Positions 46,650 through 60,498 of a stretch of DNA of 64,000 nucleotides are shown piece by piece. The translations under genes and the position numbers were made by a program. The stretch spans positions 38,095,858 through 38,159,857 of the forward strand of contig NC_087071.1 in NCBI RefSeq assembly GCF_963678635.1, written 5' to 3'. The notes beneath the pieces were generated by a model. That model searched no databases, was not told where the DNA came from, and saw only the letters and a list, made by a program, of their open reading frames with translations. The stretch comes from Symsagittifera roscoffensis (Eukaryota; Xenacoelomorpha; Acoela; Convolutidae). Position 1 is the stretch's first letter; each line of letters begins with the position of its first letter.

Positions 46650-48900
46650 TACTCCCCCTTTTCAGTGACTTAACCAAACAGTAATATTTCCGCAAATCTG
46701 TGATTTACACCCAAATCTGCTGGCATTTTTATCAGTAGACAAGTATTCGAGCCTAATCTCCCCCTTTTACAAAACTGGCGCAAATAGTGCATCTTGAAAT
46801 TGAATGCTAAGTCTTATTGTGGAATATTTTATGTTTGCTCAGTTCAATACACGCTTGATTGCCAACATGCATTCTGACGGGAAAACAGATATTCTCGCCC
46901 AAATCGACTATAAATCTTGATATCTCTTAAAAATCCGACTGGGTGCTACACAAGCGTCAACTTCCGCTTCTGCAGTCGATACTGCAATGATAAATGTCTC
47001 GTAAAGGCCTCGATTTTTTCGATCAAGTACTGCAGCCGGATTTGTTGTTCAATCTCCACTGGTTTTCTTTGGTTGCTTAGGACACTAGCCCAATCAGCGT
47101 CGAAGAAGACACCTAGGTGTATAACAGTGTACGCTGCCAAATACTTAAGATTACCAAGATTACCAACCAAACCAGCTAGTCTTGACCTTCTTCAGACCCA
47201 GAGGATGTTCCTTAAAAAGTTCAAAGTCCACTTTTTTGGAATTTCAGTTCTCTTGCAGTCAGTCACTTTGAACATTTTAAGAAGCTTTCAACAGAGTTTT
47301 CTTGTGTTAAAATCACCTCATTATCAACGAAATGACATCTTCAAAATCATCTTCAGAAACCATTAATCATCTAACGCCACACTTACCTCAGATCTTTTCT
47401 TCAATTCTTACTGAAACCATTTTGTAAATTTGGTACCCCTTTTCCCTTAAGTAGAATGTCATCTATCATATCAATGCCAACTTAAACAGTCACACACAAA
47501 CAAACATTGCTCGTGTATGCATGCCTCATGCTTACTTGTCTTTTAAAATATTTTTTTAGGTCAGGTACCAGTTCCTACCCGACTTCTTCAAAGCAAAAAC
47601 GCATTTTTAAGCCTACAGTTGTTCCTTGTAATTTTTCTTTTCATTAAACGCATTTATAGATATGCGGTACGACTCTCTGATGGTCTTGGATTCATACTGA
47701 GCGGCCAATGCAAACATAGCCTGATACTCGATACATGCACAGTCCGCTGAAGGTTAAGCACAAATGTCTTGCTTCAATCTGAGAAAATCTTTCATCGTTG
47801 TTATATTTAACAGCAAACTGCCACATTCCTTTAAGTGGTATCAATGGCTCAGCTGATCTGTGCAATAACCATACCTAATTTTTATCAATGAGGCGTGTAT
47901 GGACTCCATTGTTGCCGCCTTCGATCGGCTCCGATGTTGTCTAGCATCATCGTCTAGCGAAAGCCAAAATCTGCTTTTTTTTCTTCTAAATCTGATGTAT
48001 AAGTTTTGCTCCAATGCCATTTTCTTTGTTCGATACTTTTAGTCTTTATTTCAAAAACTTGCTGTGCCAAGGCTTTCTCTAGGTGTTTGCACAAAATCTA
48101 ATACAACCAGTCAAGTCCATCAACCTTGGATTTCTTCGAAAAATCTTGAAGAATCTTGGTTAAATCTAAAAGAAAAAAAATATTGGCTATTTCGGCAAGA
48201 TCTTGCCAAAAAATCATCGAAAATATCAAAGATTCTTCAAGAAAATTCAAAGAATCTTGAAGAAAAAAAACAAAGACAGCAAAGATTTTTTAAAAGACTT
48301 TTGACAATTGGCAAGGAAAACTGGAGATTTTACATATGCATATATTCTTCCGTCAAATCGCTGAAGATCGAATTGTCATGCAACATGAAGTTACTGCACC
48401 CACTATTAACACCGAATTTCTCTGACTAAGAAGAGAACTCTCGTCACAATTCTATAGTTTCCTCTCGATCATTAGCCGAAACGCTGACTTCTGTCTCAGC
48501 TTGCTTCACATCATTGGCTTTAGCTTTCTGATTTAGAGAACTTTCGAAAGACTTATGTCCCAATTCACTATACTTATAACACCTCACATCTGGGAAACAT
48601 CTAATTTGAAATCATCTGTTTCATCAAATTTTTCAATTCAATCACAGGGAGCCTTTCACGTTTTTGGGTTATCACTTTTATGCGGCCGCAAAAATGAATA
48701 GACCAACGGTCTAAAAACTGCAAGGAAATATCTAGACATACGGTCTAAGAACTGCGCACCGATTTGCTTGCTTCTTTTCATTGAGAATAGCCTCCCAAAC
48801 TTTAGCAGCGCTTGGCTGAGAATGTTTCTAAACACTAATTCTATGCAAAATTTGCTGCTTGAACCTCTCCTGTTAGCTTTTGCAAAAATTAACAAGAACA
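46650..48900 (-). mobile_element. Ty1/copia retrotransposon relic, integrase deleted
   Basis: Minus-strand landmarks run in order. A gag-like segment reads SAAKVWEAILNEKKQ (about 48,815-48,770). A decayed CCHC knuckle reads CYKYSELGHKSFES (about 48,580-48,541). A protease-like NSGCSNFML follows (about 48,410-48,385). A reverse-transcriptase entry reads FAVKYNNDERFSQIEARHL (about 47,825-47,770). MIDDILL (about 47,462) is in the YVDD position. RNase H landmarks are VFFDADWAS (about 47,110), VSTAEAEVDA (about 46,978) and GEIRLEYLSTDKNAS (46,760-46,717). A polypurine tract AAAAGGGGGAGT follows (46,662-46,651). The integrase is missing between protease and RT. Many stops occur. Confidence 0.75.
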
Positions 48901-48959
48901 AACGTGCCTCGATTTTTCGAAGAAAAAGTCACAAATCACTTTTCCCATAAAAGACTTTT

Positions 48960-50085
48960 TTCAAAGCTGCTTAGATTCACGTCACAAGGGTCCTAAGGGC
49001 CAATTAGAATTTCAACACTAATCTCCAAATTCTTTGATACAATTTTGAAAGATAATCAAGGCTCGCAAATTGCCTACATTTTACTAATATATTAAAAAAT
49101 CTGATTAAATACAAACTTCACCAACAAAACTCTGTATAACTACGCGTCATCTCAACAACTTACTGTCGTCGCAAGTCCTGTACAATTTTGACCTCTTCCG
49201 TCGACCTCTAGATCGAAGGGCTCATCACTTTGAAGTTGCCTGCCTCTTTTCTTTTATAATTGTAGCGCTCAGAAACTCTGGGCTCATAACTTTTTCAAGG
49301 TTTTTTCTTTGAAATTATCAATTATCCCATCATAATAAAAATAAAAATATCAATTTCATCAAGCGAACAGCCTTGACTATTCTTTGCATAACTCAAAAGA
49401 ATCATTTAAAAAAACCCATTTTGGAAGAACCTCAAAAGGGCCATTTAATTGCCTATCCTCATGAGCAAACAACAAAAAAGGTAGTTCATTTCCGATTACC
49501 AAAAAAAATATTAAGCACTCGTTATCACAAATGTAAGAATTGTGATTAAGATGCTGAATTAAATTTAGTTGACAATTTTGTCTCTTCAAAAAGTCCTTAA
49601 TTAACTTTTTGTTTGATGCATAGAAAAGATTAAATATTGAACGAAACCTTATTTAAAGTTCTTTCTTGTTGTGGCTTGTCATTTTTTTGTGTTTCGTAAC
49701 CTGAACTTACGCTTGTTTTTTGAGAATGCGTCAAGAGTTTCTTGATCGCTGATCATTTCATTGATTAGTAAAGTTAGTCTGTTTTTTTGCAAAATGAAGC
49801 ATTTTTGAAGTATCAGCTTCTGTTGTTTCTCAATTTTCATTATTTCGTGTACAGTAGTAAAATATTAGTTGAATTAGGTTTTGTAAATGATTAGAAGTCG
49901 GTTTTGAATAACTATTTGCTGCAAGTGGTTTATAATGGGCGCATTTATAGATGTTTTTAACAAAGTTTTTAAATGTAGAAGTTGAAACTAAATTCATCAT
50001 CCAAATGGCAGTCAAAATACTTTTGTAAAGTTTCTATAATTTTATTGATCATTTGGGTTGAGTTTGATCTAAATTCTTTTTATTT
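48960..50085. other. LINE 3' flank and unassigned DNA
   Basis: The part from 49,370 may be the decayed 3' portion of the LINE on minus, but no motif is certain. Confidence 0.4.
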
Positions 50086-50089
50086 TTTT

Positions 50090-50445
50090 TAACTTGGTTA
50101 AGATTTAATTTGTTTTCAATCAGCCAAGTGTTAGCACATTCTAAATAGTTTATTTTGCGTTTTTTTCCAATATTTTTTTGTAGAAACTAGGATACAATCC
50201 ATGGCTTAAAGGGTTACTTCTAAATTCACACAAAGCTTCGGCAGATCGTGTCTATAGATTAGAAAAAGAAAGGGCCCCAAAACTGACCCTTGTGAAATCT
50301 ATAAGCATTAGGTTTTGAATTAGATACCGTGTTCTCTAATTCTACATATTAAAACGTTGATATCAATTATTCTGTTTTCACTCTTAATATATAATTTCAA
50401 CCATTTTTAACGAAAAGGCTTTTGAAATATCAAGCGTTGTACAAG
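50090..50445 (-). pseudogene. LINE (CR1/Jockey-like) reverse transcriptase fragment
   Basis: On minus, TTLDISKAFS (50,441-50,412) is the RT catalytic block A. ISQGSVLGPFLFLIYR (about 50,305-50,258) is the block ahead of the active-site loop. ANTWLIENKLNLNQ (about 50,138-50,097) follows. Between them the expected FADD block is replaced by a frame-broken segment, and about 60 codons between the first two blocks are shortened. Dead fragment. Confidence 0.75.
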
Positions 50446-50571
50446 TCATTGTATCTTTGTTGTTTAAAAAATCTCCTATTACATTCTGTGAATTCATTCA
50501 TTGCTTCAACTGTGACTGGCTTACTACAAAAACCAAGTTCTTCGTCAGCTAGGATTTCATACTTGTAATTA

Positions 50572-50645
50572 AATTTTGAGTTGTTAGGTTATATTTTGAG
50601 TTGTTAGGTTATATTTTGAGTTGTTAGGTTATATTTTGAGTTAAG
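50572..50645. repeat. 20-bp tandem repeat, 3.5 copies
   Basis: The unit attttgagttgttaggttat is repeated with near-perfect identity, suggesting recent expansion. Confidence 0.95.
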
Positions 50646-50649
50646 TTAT

Positions 50650-53280
50650 TATACTATAGTTGTTTAGCTCCGTCTCTGGTCCTCTTACTTAATTGGTTGA
50701 ATTTTTACAGTTTTTTGCGTTGTATAGTGTTGGGTGTACAAAGGAGTTTTTTAAAATAAATTTGATTTAAATCGTTTTTCTTTGCATTTTATCGTTTTTT
50801 CTTTCTCTAAGCAACTCCATCTCTGAATTTTTAGAATTGAGTGTGCCAACTTCTTCCTCTCCGCAATCTGTTAGTCATCCTAAATAGGTGGTTTTTTCCA
50901 CAGAAAACAGACTTGATTCGACGCTTTCATTTACCTCTAATTGCAATCACTAATAGTGGCGTCTTCGTGTTCATCGCACCTACAAACTCATCGAAATGTT
51001 GACTAATCGATCTTATGTTCCGAAATAATATGTTACTGGAACTCAATTTTTATTTTGATTTCAATTGATGTTGCCTAAAGATTCCGATATTGCCGTTTTG
51101 ATGATATTTTGATCATTTTTGTAAACTCAGATGCAAGGTGTTAATTTAGATCAAAAGTTATCACAAACTTGCATCGACTGGACAAAACATAAAACACAAG
51201 CATGGTCGTTATAACAGAACTAAATTAAGCCTGGCATTCCAGTTATTTGTTTTGAATCAAAACATGTAGCGAAGCAGAAAATCGGAGCACCAACCTCTCG
51301 TACAGTAAAATCAAAAAGTTTAAATTTTCGTTCGTTTTTTTGCAATCAAACTCAATTAAAATATGCTAAAGAAGAGAAGTATGAATTCGCTTTTCTTCAC
51401 TATTAATGCTTTTCTGAAGAAGCAAGGCCCTCCTCAGATCAAGGAATAGCAAAAAGTTGCAAAACTTTTTTCCTAGAAGACACTGTTGAGTGTTATTTAT
51501 AGGAGTCAACTTTGGTAACTCTTTTCGGTGTTGCATTAGTTTTCCCTAATTCAGATAATCTGTTATAATTTTCAATTTAAAGTTGAATTACAGTAACATA
51601 AAATCCCAGCCAGTATTCGAATCTAGTTCAATGTTTTTAAAATTGCTGTTTCACATCATTAAGGACAGGTGAAGCAGAGAACTGAAACAACTTCGATTTG
51701 TTTATTCAATTCCCCCGCTGGAACTTTTACAAAACTGACGAAAAACAAGCAACCAAAATTTAGCAGAAGGTTTTTTTTTATTTCGCATGCTAGTTTCTAC
51801 TATCAGTAGAGCAGTGAGATGCTTCAAATCGCAACCTCAGCTCATCTGTTTTTCTTCCATTATTTCAGTGTTCTGCTTAAACAGATCAGAAACGAAAAAA
51901 TGAGGTTTTTCTTTTAGGAAGTTTAAATGAGAAAAATAGACAAAACTTTCATTTGAGTACGCTGTCCGACCTGCATTTTTCCGGAAAGCCCAAATCGCTA
52001 CTCATGTTATATGGTCTGTAATTTTATGTGGTCTGTATATGTCAAAAACAGTGTATGTTTGCTCAATTTATCAGAACTTTTTTGATAAATAAACTAATTC
52101 ATCAGGAGTTTGCAGTCTCAGTCTTTTCAGTTCACACCAGCGTGTTTTCACTTCTCCATTGCATGCATCTTTTGATTAGGTAAAAAAAATGTGTCGAGAC
52201 TGTTGATATGTTTTTAATCCATTAATGCTGCAGCAGGCCTCTTATTGTTAGTAACGTTCCGCCTCTCCAATGATCAATTGTCAATTTTCATCGGGTTTTT
52301 CAGTTTTTGCAATTGCTCCATGTTTTTAACCGGCACTAGTGTGGATACTCATCTTCTTTTTTTTAACACTTACTACGCAGTTATTCGATGATGTAAATTA
52401 TCTTAGGCTTGCTATCTCGTTTCGTAAGTTTGCTTCTAGCGGAGTCATTGTTTCGTTAATGTTAATCATCAAACCGTTTTTATGAATTTTGTTTGGGTGC
52501 TTTTTAGACGGTGTTTTAATCTTCAAAAACACAAACTTAACAATAGCATGGCATAAGTATGTGAGGAAGCTTTTCAGAACCTGGCTGTTCATAAAATGAT
52601 AAGTTTTCAGTTTTTTTGAGATCCCATTGATTTTCAAATCCAATTGGAAAATTTCAGTTGCTCTTGTAAAAAAAAGTTGCGTTTTTGCGAGTAACAAACG
52701 GGGAATTCTTGACAATAAAGCAGTGCTATTCAAATACCGATCGGTATCCTATCCCGCACAATATCATGCACAACATTTTTAGGTCTTTTACGTCTTTTTT
52801 CATTTCCTCTCTACCGGTTACCAATTCATCATAAACTTGCATCATCATCCCAATTCCCCAGGAGCGATTCCATTTTATCCGTAGTCCACGATAAATAATT
52901 TAATATTTGAAGGAATAAAAAAACGTGATAAAATAAGTAAAATTGAGCAGCTCGAGAAAATTTTGACGTAATTAGCAAGGATATATGGGAATTCTATGGG
53001 AATATACGGGAGTCTACGTAATTAAAAAGGTATATGGGAATTTTTGTTAAGTAACTGGGCCGTGCAAAGTCGAGGAGTTAGCAATCAAGGAGTTTCTCGA
53101 ACAAATCGAAAGGTTTTTCTTCAACTCATTTTTTTGTTATGATTTTAATTCAATGACTTTACAAAAATTGAACATTTTTTTTTCGCAACTGAAAGCGATC
53201 AAAAAAACTTTTGCGGCGACTCATTTTAATCAAAACAAGTGATAACAAAGAATCATCATCACGAAAACCACAGATACTTG
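50650..53280. other. No gene seen
   Basis: AT-rich DNA. Sequence near 53,218-53,245 (actca-tttaatcaaaacaagtgataacaa) matches 46,585-46,615 next to the copia relic, so a solo-LTR fragment may end here. Confidence 0.45.
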
Positions 53281-53287
53281 AAATCAG

Positions 53288-53789
53288 ACAAAACTGCTCG
53301 TATCAGGGCGAAGCTTTACTGCTTTTTAAGGTTTATGGAGCAGTAATAACATAAGAAATTACAGGTAATAAAATAAAATGAAAAAAAAACTTTAAAACTT
53401 GAATTCTTTTTCATGAAATCATCCCCTCACACGCCATACAAAGTACAAAAGGATAGATTTTGCTCCTTGGCGAATAAGCTTATTTCAATCAATTTGGAAC
53501 GGTTCTAAGACGGATTAAACCTTCGCTTACGCGTTCATAGCGCGAATTATATCGCGCGTTCATTGTCCCAAATTGGCCAAAATGGCAATCTTTAAACCCC
53601 CATAACTTCACAAAAAATGATGACAGGTAAATTATCGTTTCAATTTTCATTTCAGGGCAACAATACCTTTTGAATGATATAAAAAGTTCCATCAAAAATG
53701 GCTAGTTGAAAAGTCGAAATTTGTCTGAAGAAAAAAAAACCCACCCCGAGCACAATTATTCCGTTACTTTCGTATCGAAAGTCGGAAAA
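53288..53789. repeat. Dispersed roughly 500-bp repeat with terminal hairpins, copy 2
   Basis: Same order of blocks as copy 1. The left hairpin is damaged (cagggcgaagcttta). The right one, actttcg-tat-cgaaagt, is perfect. Confidence 0.85.
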
Positions 53790-53799
53790 AAACAATGTG

Positions 53800-56700
53800 T
53801 TGATGTCAAATAGTCCCTAATAAACGATCTGGCAACACTATAATTGCGAAATTTCATTGTGGGACAAAATGTAATGGCTGGAACCATTAGGAAGCAAAAA
53901 GACATCCGAGGAATTTGTATTTTGGGTTTGTATGAATTTTAGACTGTAGGAATTCGTTCGTGACGTTGTTTACACGAACAACAAGGTGGCGAGAAGTCAA
54001 TGAACGCCCCAAGTTTTGACCCAGATGTCATTTCGCCGCGGCCCAGTATGATTTCGATCAGAACTCTTTTTACCAAAGAAAAGTTTTAAATCAGTGTTAG
54101 GAAATTATGTCGGCGATCTATTTAACAAAAGCTTTGAATGGCCAAGTTCAACAGGATAGCATACGTTAAAGAGATGCGAGAAGTGCAGGAGACGTTTACG
54201 ATAATTTTTGAGAGCAAACAACCGAGAAAAGACTAACCGTGGTGTCTAGACAACACAAGGTCACAGTAGGTGAACTGAAAGCAGAAGACAAAAAATAACC
54301 AATCCAGTTTGATAGAGCGAAACTAATAACGAACTTTTCACGGACGATCTTCGCTTTTTCACATCCGCCATTACATCAACAAATTAAAATACATACACTG
54401 AAAACTTACAAAGCCCTTCATTAGTGTTTTGGTTTTCAGCATTCTTAGAAATCCAGTAGAATCTCAAAAATAGCCAGAATTATACAGAAAAAAGCCTAAA
54501 AGTTTGAGCTAAAATTCCTGAAACTGAGTTGTCAAATCATATAATAAAAAGTGTTTCAAATTTTTTGACATTTCGAGAAATTGTTTAGTTTGATATTCTT
54601 TTTTTTTAACCTAGACCTGAAGTCTCGCCGACCAGGTATCCGGCTCCCAACCTGGTGTGCAGTTTTTGATGGCCATTTTTTGAGCAGGTGACAATCTTTG
54701 TCATTTCGTGATCTAGAAAATACCCGCCTCACGACAAAAGTAGGGAAAAACATACTGCTTAAAAAGCTTAAGTAGATATCGGAAACATAATTTGGTGAAA
54801 CAAAAGAGTTTGCAGTTTTTATATTAAACTCCTCCATTCACATACTAGAAACTTTTGAACCCATTTGTAAATAGTTTCTTTTCTAATTTTTTTTTTCACT
54901 GCCAGTAAATTTTCTGTCTCTCAGCCAGTCCTATATTTTACCTTTGGATTTCGTATCTAGTGTTATTTTCACTCGCTATCTGTATCCATTTAGCGACTTA
55001 GATATCTCTGATTTTGGACTAGATCTCACTTAAATTTGTCTTTGAAATATAATTGCGTTCGAGGGTGTTATTGATCGACGGCTGAAATCGATCGAAATAA
55101 ATCTTCAGAAAGCGTCAGCGAAAGCTTTCGGGGTTTTGTAAAGATTTGGCCTAAAGATTGACTGTTTATTTCTTCTAATTTTAACCCTTTTTTAATTGAA
55201 ATTTCTGTACTTTCCTTTAAAAACTAAAAAAACTTGTTATGGTATACGCAGCTGATTTGCTTTTAAGCTTTAAATTTTCTGTGGTTTCTAATCAGAAGAA
55301 TTGATGCTTTTCATAGAAAATTTTTTTATAGGGATTGATTTAGGGTTGAGCATTGGAACTAGTGATTTTTTTTCAGGACTTGAAGATAGAGGGGTAGGGA
55401 CTGGAATTACAAAAAAATGAGAAAAGAAGAAAGAAAAGAAATTAAGAACAAAGACAAAAAGAAAAAGAATAAAAAATGGTGAAAATGACACCCTAAAATC
55501 AAAGAACCTCTTTAACCCTTTGATTTTCTTCTCAATATCCCCATTTTCTTTTTTCTCTGAGTCAACTGAAATGCATTAGGATAGTTCCCACTTGTTTTCG
55601 TTTGTGCACTCTCTTAAACTGCTCATTTAGCAGCCACTTTATTTCTGTTTTTACTCCAAAATGAAGAACAAGAAGTAATCATCAAATATGACAAAGCAAT
55701 AACCGCATTGAAAAATTTTAACAAAATGGTATAAAATGAAATTAAAAAACCTTAGCTTAACAATTAAATTTCAAAAAAATGACTAAAGTGTGTATGAGAT
55801 TCTGTTTCTGCATCAAGAAAACTATAAGCATGTTTTTTTTTGTAGGAAGAGAGCTCTATTTCAAAACAGGCTAGGAAAATCTCGGATCAATTGTTCTAAC
55901 TGTTTTTGCATATGTTTGCATAATTAATTTCAAAGCTAACGATTTAGTATCTATTGATCGACTATTTGAGACTTTTTCCCAATTCCCTAACTAAAAGTCG
56001 ACCTGATTTATAGATATTCTTCGGCTTAAGAAAAAACAGAGATGATTTTGAGGCTTAATTACAAAAATATTTGTATATTGCATAATTAATCAATCAATTT
56101 GCTGACGAAACCAGATTTAAAAGCGCCTTTTAGGAGTTTTACGCATTAATACATATACGTATTACAGTACATGGTAGTTTTTTTAGATTTATCTAAAATA
56201 CAAAAAAAAACGACAAAGAATAAAACGAACGAGAAATAGGAGAAACGTTAAGGATAGAACTATTTGATTCGATTTTTGAAAGCTATTTTCGGATAGAGAT
56301 ATTACGAGAATCTTGCAAAGCAGTCAAAAATATCACACATTTTGACACCTTTTCTGTGAAAACAAGTTAGCTACTTTTGAGAATATTTTGGCTTCGAAGA
56401 AACATCAAAGTAATTTTTTTAAAAACAAAAAGTTAGCAAAATGGTTGAAAGCAGCAACTTGTTTTCAAAATATTGCGTAATTAATGCACTGATTTGAGCT
56501 TAATGCACAAAAGTGCAATGGGTTTTACACTTGAGTGACATTAGAAAGCTTGTACATAGAAATAGTTACGAAAGCAATGTCCAAATTTCAAGCACTGTTT
56601 TTTTAAAGATTAAATTATTAATTATAAAGCTATAGGATATCATTAGTTATTATAATCGAGGTTTGAACTTAGAGCAAAACATGTAAAAGCATCAGTAAAA

Positions 56701-57396
56701 TTTGATATGATTAAACTAATGAATAAAGCTATCGGTTTGAAATATATAAAATAAGTCAAAAAAGTTGCGTATTTTATTTGAAAAGCAGAGACACAAAAAC
56801 ATGAACTAAATTTGCAGCTGGTTTTTGAGTATCGAGAAAAAACTAAACTCGCTGGATAATGAATTTAAAGCATTTGCACCAAATTAAAGCTCTTTTGTAC
56901 TGATGTTTTTTCATCTATCTGTATTTTAAGATAAAGCAATGAAAATGCAGCTTATTCAGCTCAAAAAAATAACATCAAAGTTTTACATCTAAATTGTCTA
57001 ACTTCTACTTCGAAGAGAATTTAAAAAAATCTCATTCAAAAAAGTTTTGGTATTTTTCTGCCGAGAAAGAACTTCGGTTATTTGAATGCGCATTTTTGAG
57101 GTCAGGAGAGTTCAACTTGAAGCTAGTTTCGTGGAATGATTGACAGCTGGGAACAAAGGACACGTGAAAAAAAGTAGAGTGAGTTTTATTTGACAGTTGG
57201 TGACCAGACCATATTAAACGAATCATTGACTGTTACGTAATCCCATCAGACATCATTACGAAAGTGGTAATACGCCACGTACTTATCGAATGGGTTATGT
57301 AATCGGAACTATTCGTAGTGACTAATAACTGGCGCAGCCAAATAATGTACAAAACAAACTGTTTTGACGGATTTTTTTTTCGTTCGCTGTTTTTCG
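53800..57396. other. Noncoding DNA downstream of the TCF gene
   Basis: No gene recognised. AATAAAA on minus at about 57,190-57,184, some 210 bp past the TCF stop, is a possible polyadenylation signal. Confidence 0.4.
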
Positions 57397-58156
57397 TTAG
57401 TTTGTAGCAGCGGAATGCACATTTTGGGAGAAGAGTCCGCCCGCATTTGAGCCAAATTGATGATGATTTGCAGACGACGTCGAAAACGGAAGACCCCCCA
57501 TGCCTCCGGCCGCTGAATTAGGCGGGTATCCCCCGGTATGCTGACCCGAAACTGCAACTGCTGCTGCGAAAAATGGTGCCAAGTTTTGTTGAGCTGCGTG
57601 GTTTGAAATTGAATTCGGGTGGTGGGGTAATAAACTGCTGTGATTGGCTGCGAGGAGAACACCCGCGGCGGCGACTTGAGCTGCGGCCATTTGAGCCGAA
57701 ACTCCCCCCGTCGGGGACCCGCCACTTCCGTTTCCAAGAGAAGAATCCAAGGTGTTATTGTTACTATTTAGGTGACCGGCAATTGATGATGACAAGTTGT
57801 TGTTGTTGGTTGGGTTTGAGGGGTTATTGTTGTTGTTTGTTTTGTTTATAGTCATGTCGGTCGGGGCTGGGAGTTGGTTATTGTTGTTGTTTTGCTGTTG
57901 TTGGCTGCATGAATTGATATGTTGGGAAGAAGGGGGAGAAGAGAGGTGTCCCCCCATTGTTTGGTGGGGGTGGGGGTAGTGTTGTTGTAGTGCTTGTTGG
58001 TGTTGTCGTTCGGCTGCTAAACACTCCTCCCCCTCTGAGCATTGATCATCACTATCCCCCTCCCCCTCATCGTTTTCAGATTGATTGAGGGAGTCACTAA
58101 TTCTAACTTGATATCCATCCTCGGTTTTGATCATAAACTGACACTTTTTCTTCCTT
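57397..58156 (-). CDS. TCF/pangolin-like: TCF/LEF transcription factor, last exon: end of C-clamp and C-terminal tail
   Basis: The acceptor TTTATGTTTAG (AG at 58,158-58,157) is followed by A AGG AAG AAA AAG TGT, so with AG from the 61-bp exon the join reads CKHCRRKKKCQF. This completes the C-clamp, a zinc-binding second DNA-contact motif of TCF proteins. An acidic stretch follows (ENDEGEGDSDDQCSEGEE), as in fly pangolin. A tail of about 200 residues rich in Gln, Asn, Ser, Ala and Gly runs to TAA at 57,399-57,397. The protein acts in the nucleus as the DNA-binding partner of beta-catenin in Wnt signalling. The HMG box and beta-catenin site lie in exons outside the window. Longer poly-Asn runs than usual are the only oddity. 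Confidence 0.85.
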
Positions 58157-59269
58157 CTAAACATAAAAATCATATTTTATCAATTATAATTACTCGTGTT
58201 TCGTCAAAAATTAGTAGTTAAGACATTTAGTTAACTTTACCCTGACAGGATTTTTTTTTCAAATGGTTCCTTATTTAATTTTATGCTTATTTTGATAGCA
58301 ACCCATTTAATTTCATCCTTATTACTTTAGAAAGATGTTTATCATTATTTAAGATGCCAAACTTTTTTTCATTTTTTTTTGAAAAAATTTGGCAACATCC
58401 CAAAAAAACTTACGCTTTTTTCGTACGACTTATGTATTTCTGCCTAAGTATCAGTTATCCACTAGGACTTGGGCATCAATTTAGGAAACACTCGAAATCA
58501 AAGCCTCACCCTGAATAATTTTTCACTTTATTGCAGTCCAATTGAGTCTTAAACAGCTGATTGCTGAGCAAATTTTGCGTATCTAAAAAAATTTTCCCAA
58601 TTTTTAGTTTCTCGTATGTTTCCTCTGAGTTTTAATTTTGTCGCCTTCATCTAATTTTTTCATCCCCCTAATTTTCACTATTTTTCCAATTATTTTAATT
58701 TTTCCAGCTCTTAGTGTATAGCTATTTAATGAGCTTCAAATTGCAAAAAAAAACAACAATCAACTAGGTTGGAAAAAAGCAACTAAGAATTTTTAACTAG
58801 TCTTTTTTCCCCATTTGAAAATTTTACTAGCAGTACTAGTTAATTGTTAAGATTTTAATAACTACTTTGATCGTTATCTATCATCAGCCTCATGATAACT
58901 ATTACCGAGACTTCTCATTTTGAAAAAACAATTCCCCATTTTCCCTAACTTTTTAATTTTCTCACTGGGGAATACACTTGAAAATAACTGTCAGCACGTT
59001 TAGCGTGCGCTTAGCTGAGCGGTGCAGTTGAAAGGAAAGTTGGGTTTATTGTTTAGGATAAACAACGGGACCAGGCTCAACTGGGGTTTAACACGGAGAG
59101 AGGCCTGAAGCTATTAAAGATTTACCCTAGAACCAGGGACCATAACCTCAACAACTCGCCCAACGAAATATTGCATTAAAGCAGGTTGCAAAATTTCAAC
59201 TCGAATGCACGAAAAAATAGAGGGAATTATTAAAGCTTTACCCCCAAAAAGCATTGTTTTCAAATAATT

Positions 59270-59697
59270 AACAAGACTGCTCGTATCAGGGCAAGGCATA
59301 GAATGTTTCGACTGCCTTTTAAGGTATATGAAGCAGTAATAACGTGAAAATAATGTAATTCAGGGAAATGAAAAAAAATCATCCCCCACACGCCATTTAA
59401 AATAAAGTAACAGAATCAATTATGGCAAATAAGCTTCCTTCAACCAATTTGGAAAAATTTTTATGACTGATTAATAGCGTGAAATATATCGCGCGATAAT
59501 TGTCCCAAATTGGCCAAAATAACTATAATTAAACCCCGTTACTTTACGAAAAATGATCACAGGTGAAATATCTTTTCAAAATTAAGCTCAGGACAACAAT
59601 ACCTTTTCAACAATACCATTTGAAGTCAAGATTTGTCTGAGAGAAAAACCACCCCGGGCACAAATAATCCGTTACTTTCGTTACGAGAGTCGGAACA
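59270..59697. repeat. Dispersed roughly 500-bp repeat, copy 3
   Basis: Shorter by about 100 bp. The left hairpin is lost (cagggcaaggca) and the right hairpin has two mismatches (actttcg-tta-cgagagt). Confidence 0.8.
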
Positions 59698-59724
59698 ATT
59701 ACTTTTGTTACATAAGTCGGACCA

Positions 59725-60498
59725 ACAAGACTGCTCGTATATCAGGGCAAAGCGAGTCGTACAAAATTAATACGAACGATTAACTAGCCTCAATTCATTT
59801 AGAAACAACTTTGTTGTGCGGGATAATTCGCTACTCATAAATAATTCGCATTACGGTCTCAGCATTATGAACACAGAGGCGAAGTTGCACTTCGCATGCA
59901 GAAGCAAAAACATGACCGATAACCCTACTGGGAAAAACTAAATGAGTGAAACTTTGAGTCTGCAAAATTTCTTAAGTGACGCACGCCAATTATGAGTCTA
60001 CATAATTGCTTAGTGACGCAAGCCAGTTATAACGCATTAGAAGTACCAGTCAATTTGAAACAAAATTACCAACTAACATGCCTCAATTTATAGACCGGAC
60101 GCTTTTTTACTAAATATGCGAAAAAGTTCATGAAGAAAATCCAACCCTGCCCAGGTTCCAACTCTCTTATTTTGCTGCGGGTCTCCTTTTCTACCTCTAC
60201 GCTACAGATTCATGATACCCTGAAGCTAAAGTACTTTGCATGTGTAATGAACTCTTCTAAGCGCGCATAATTTTGTCCAGAAAATAGCCAATTTGCCAAT
60301 TTTTAAACTCCCACAACTTAACAAAAAATGATCGGAGGTAAAAATATCTTTTTAAATTTAAACTCACAAGGTTGATATCTTTAATGGGGTATAAACAATT
60401 TTTGTTGGAAACTATTATTTCGATCGGCGAAAATTAACTGAATAAAAAAACCACGCCGAGCATAAATATTCCGTTTTCTTCTTCGAAAGTCGGTACAA
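59725..60498. repeat. Dispersed repeat, copy 4, diverged with an unrelated centre
   Basis: It starts aacaagactgctcgta and ends with atattccgtt and cttcgaaagtcgg. The middle, about 59,770-60,245, does not match the other copies, so an insertion or two partial copies are possible. Confidence 0.55.

Noticed and set aside
46917-47366. 149-codon plus ORF
   Set aside because: Opposite strand of the copia RNase H region, which explains the open frame.
57309-57737. 142-codon minus frame and plus frames over the TCF last exon
   Set aside because: Other-frame shadows of the real exon; repeats in DNA keep several frames open.
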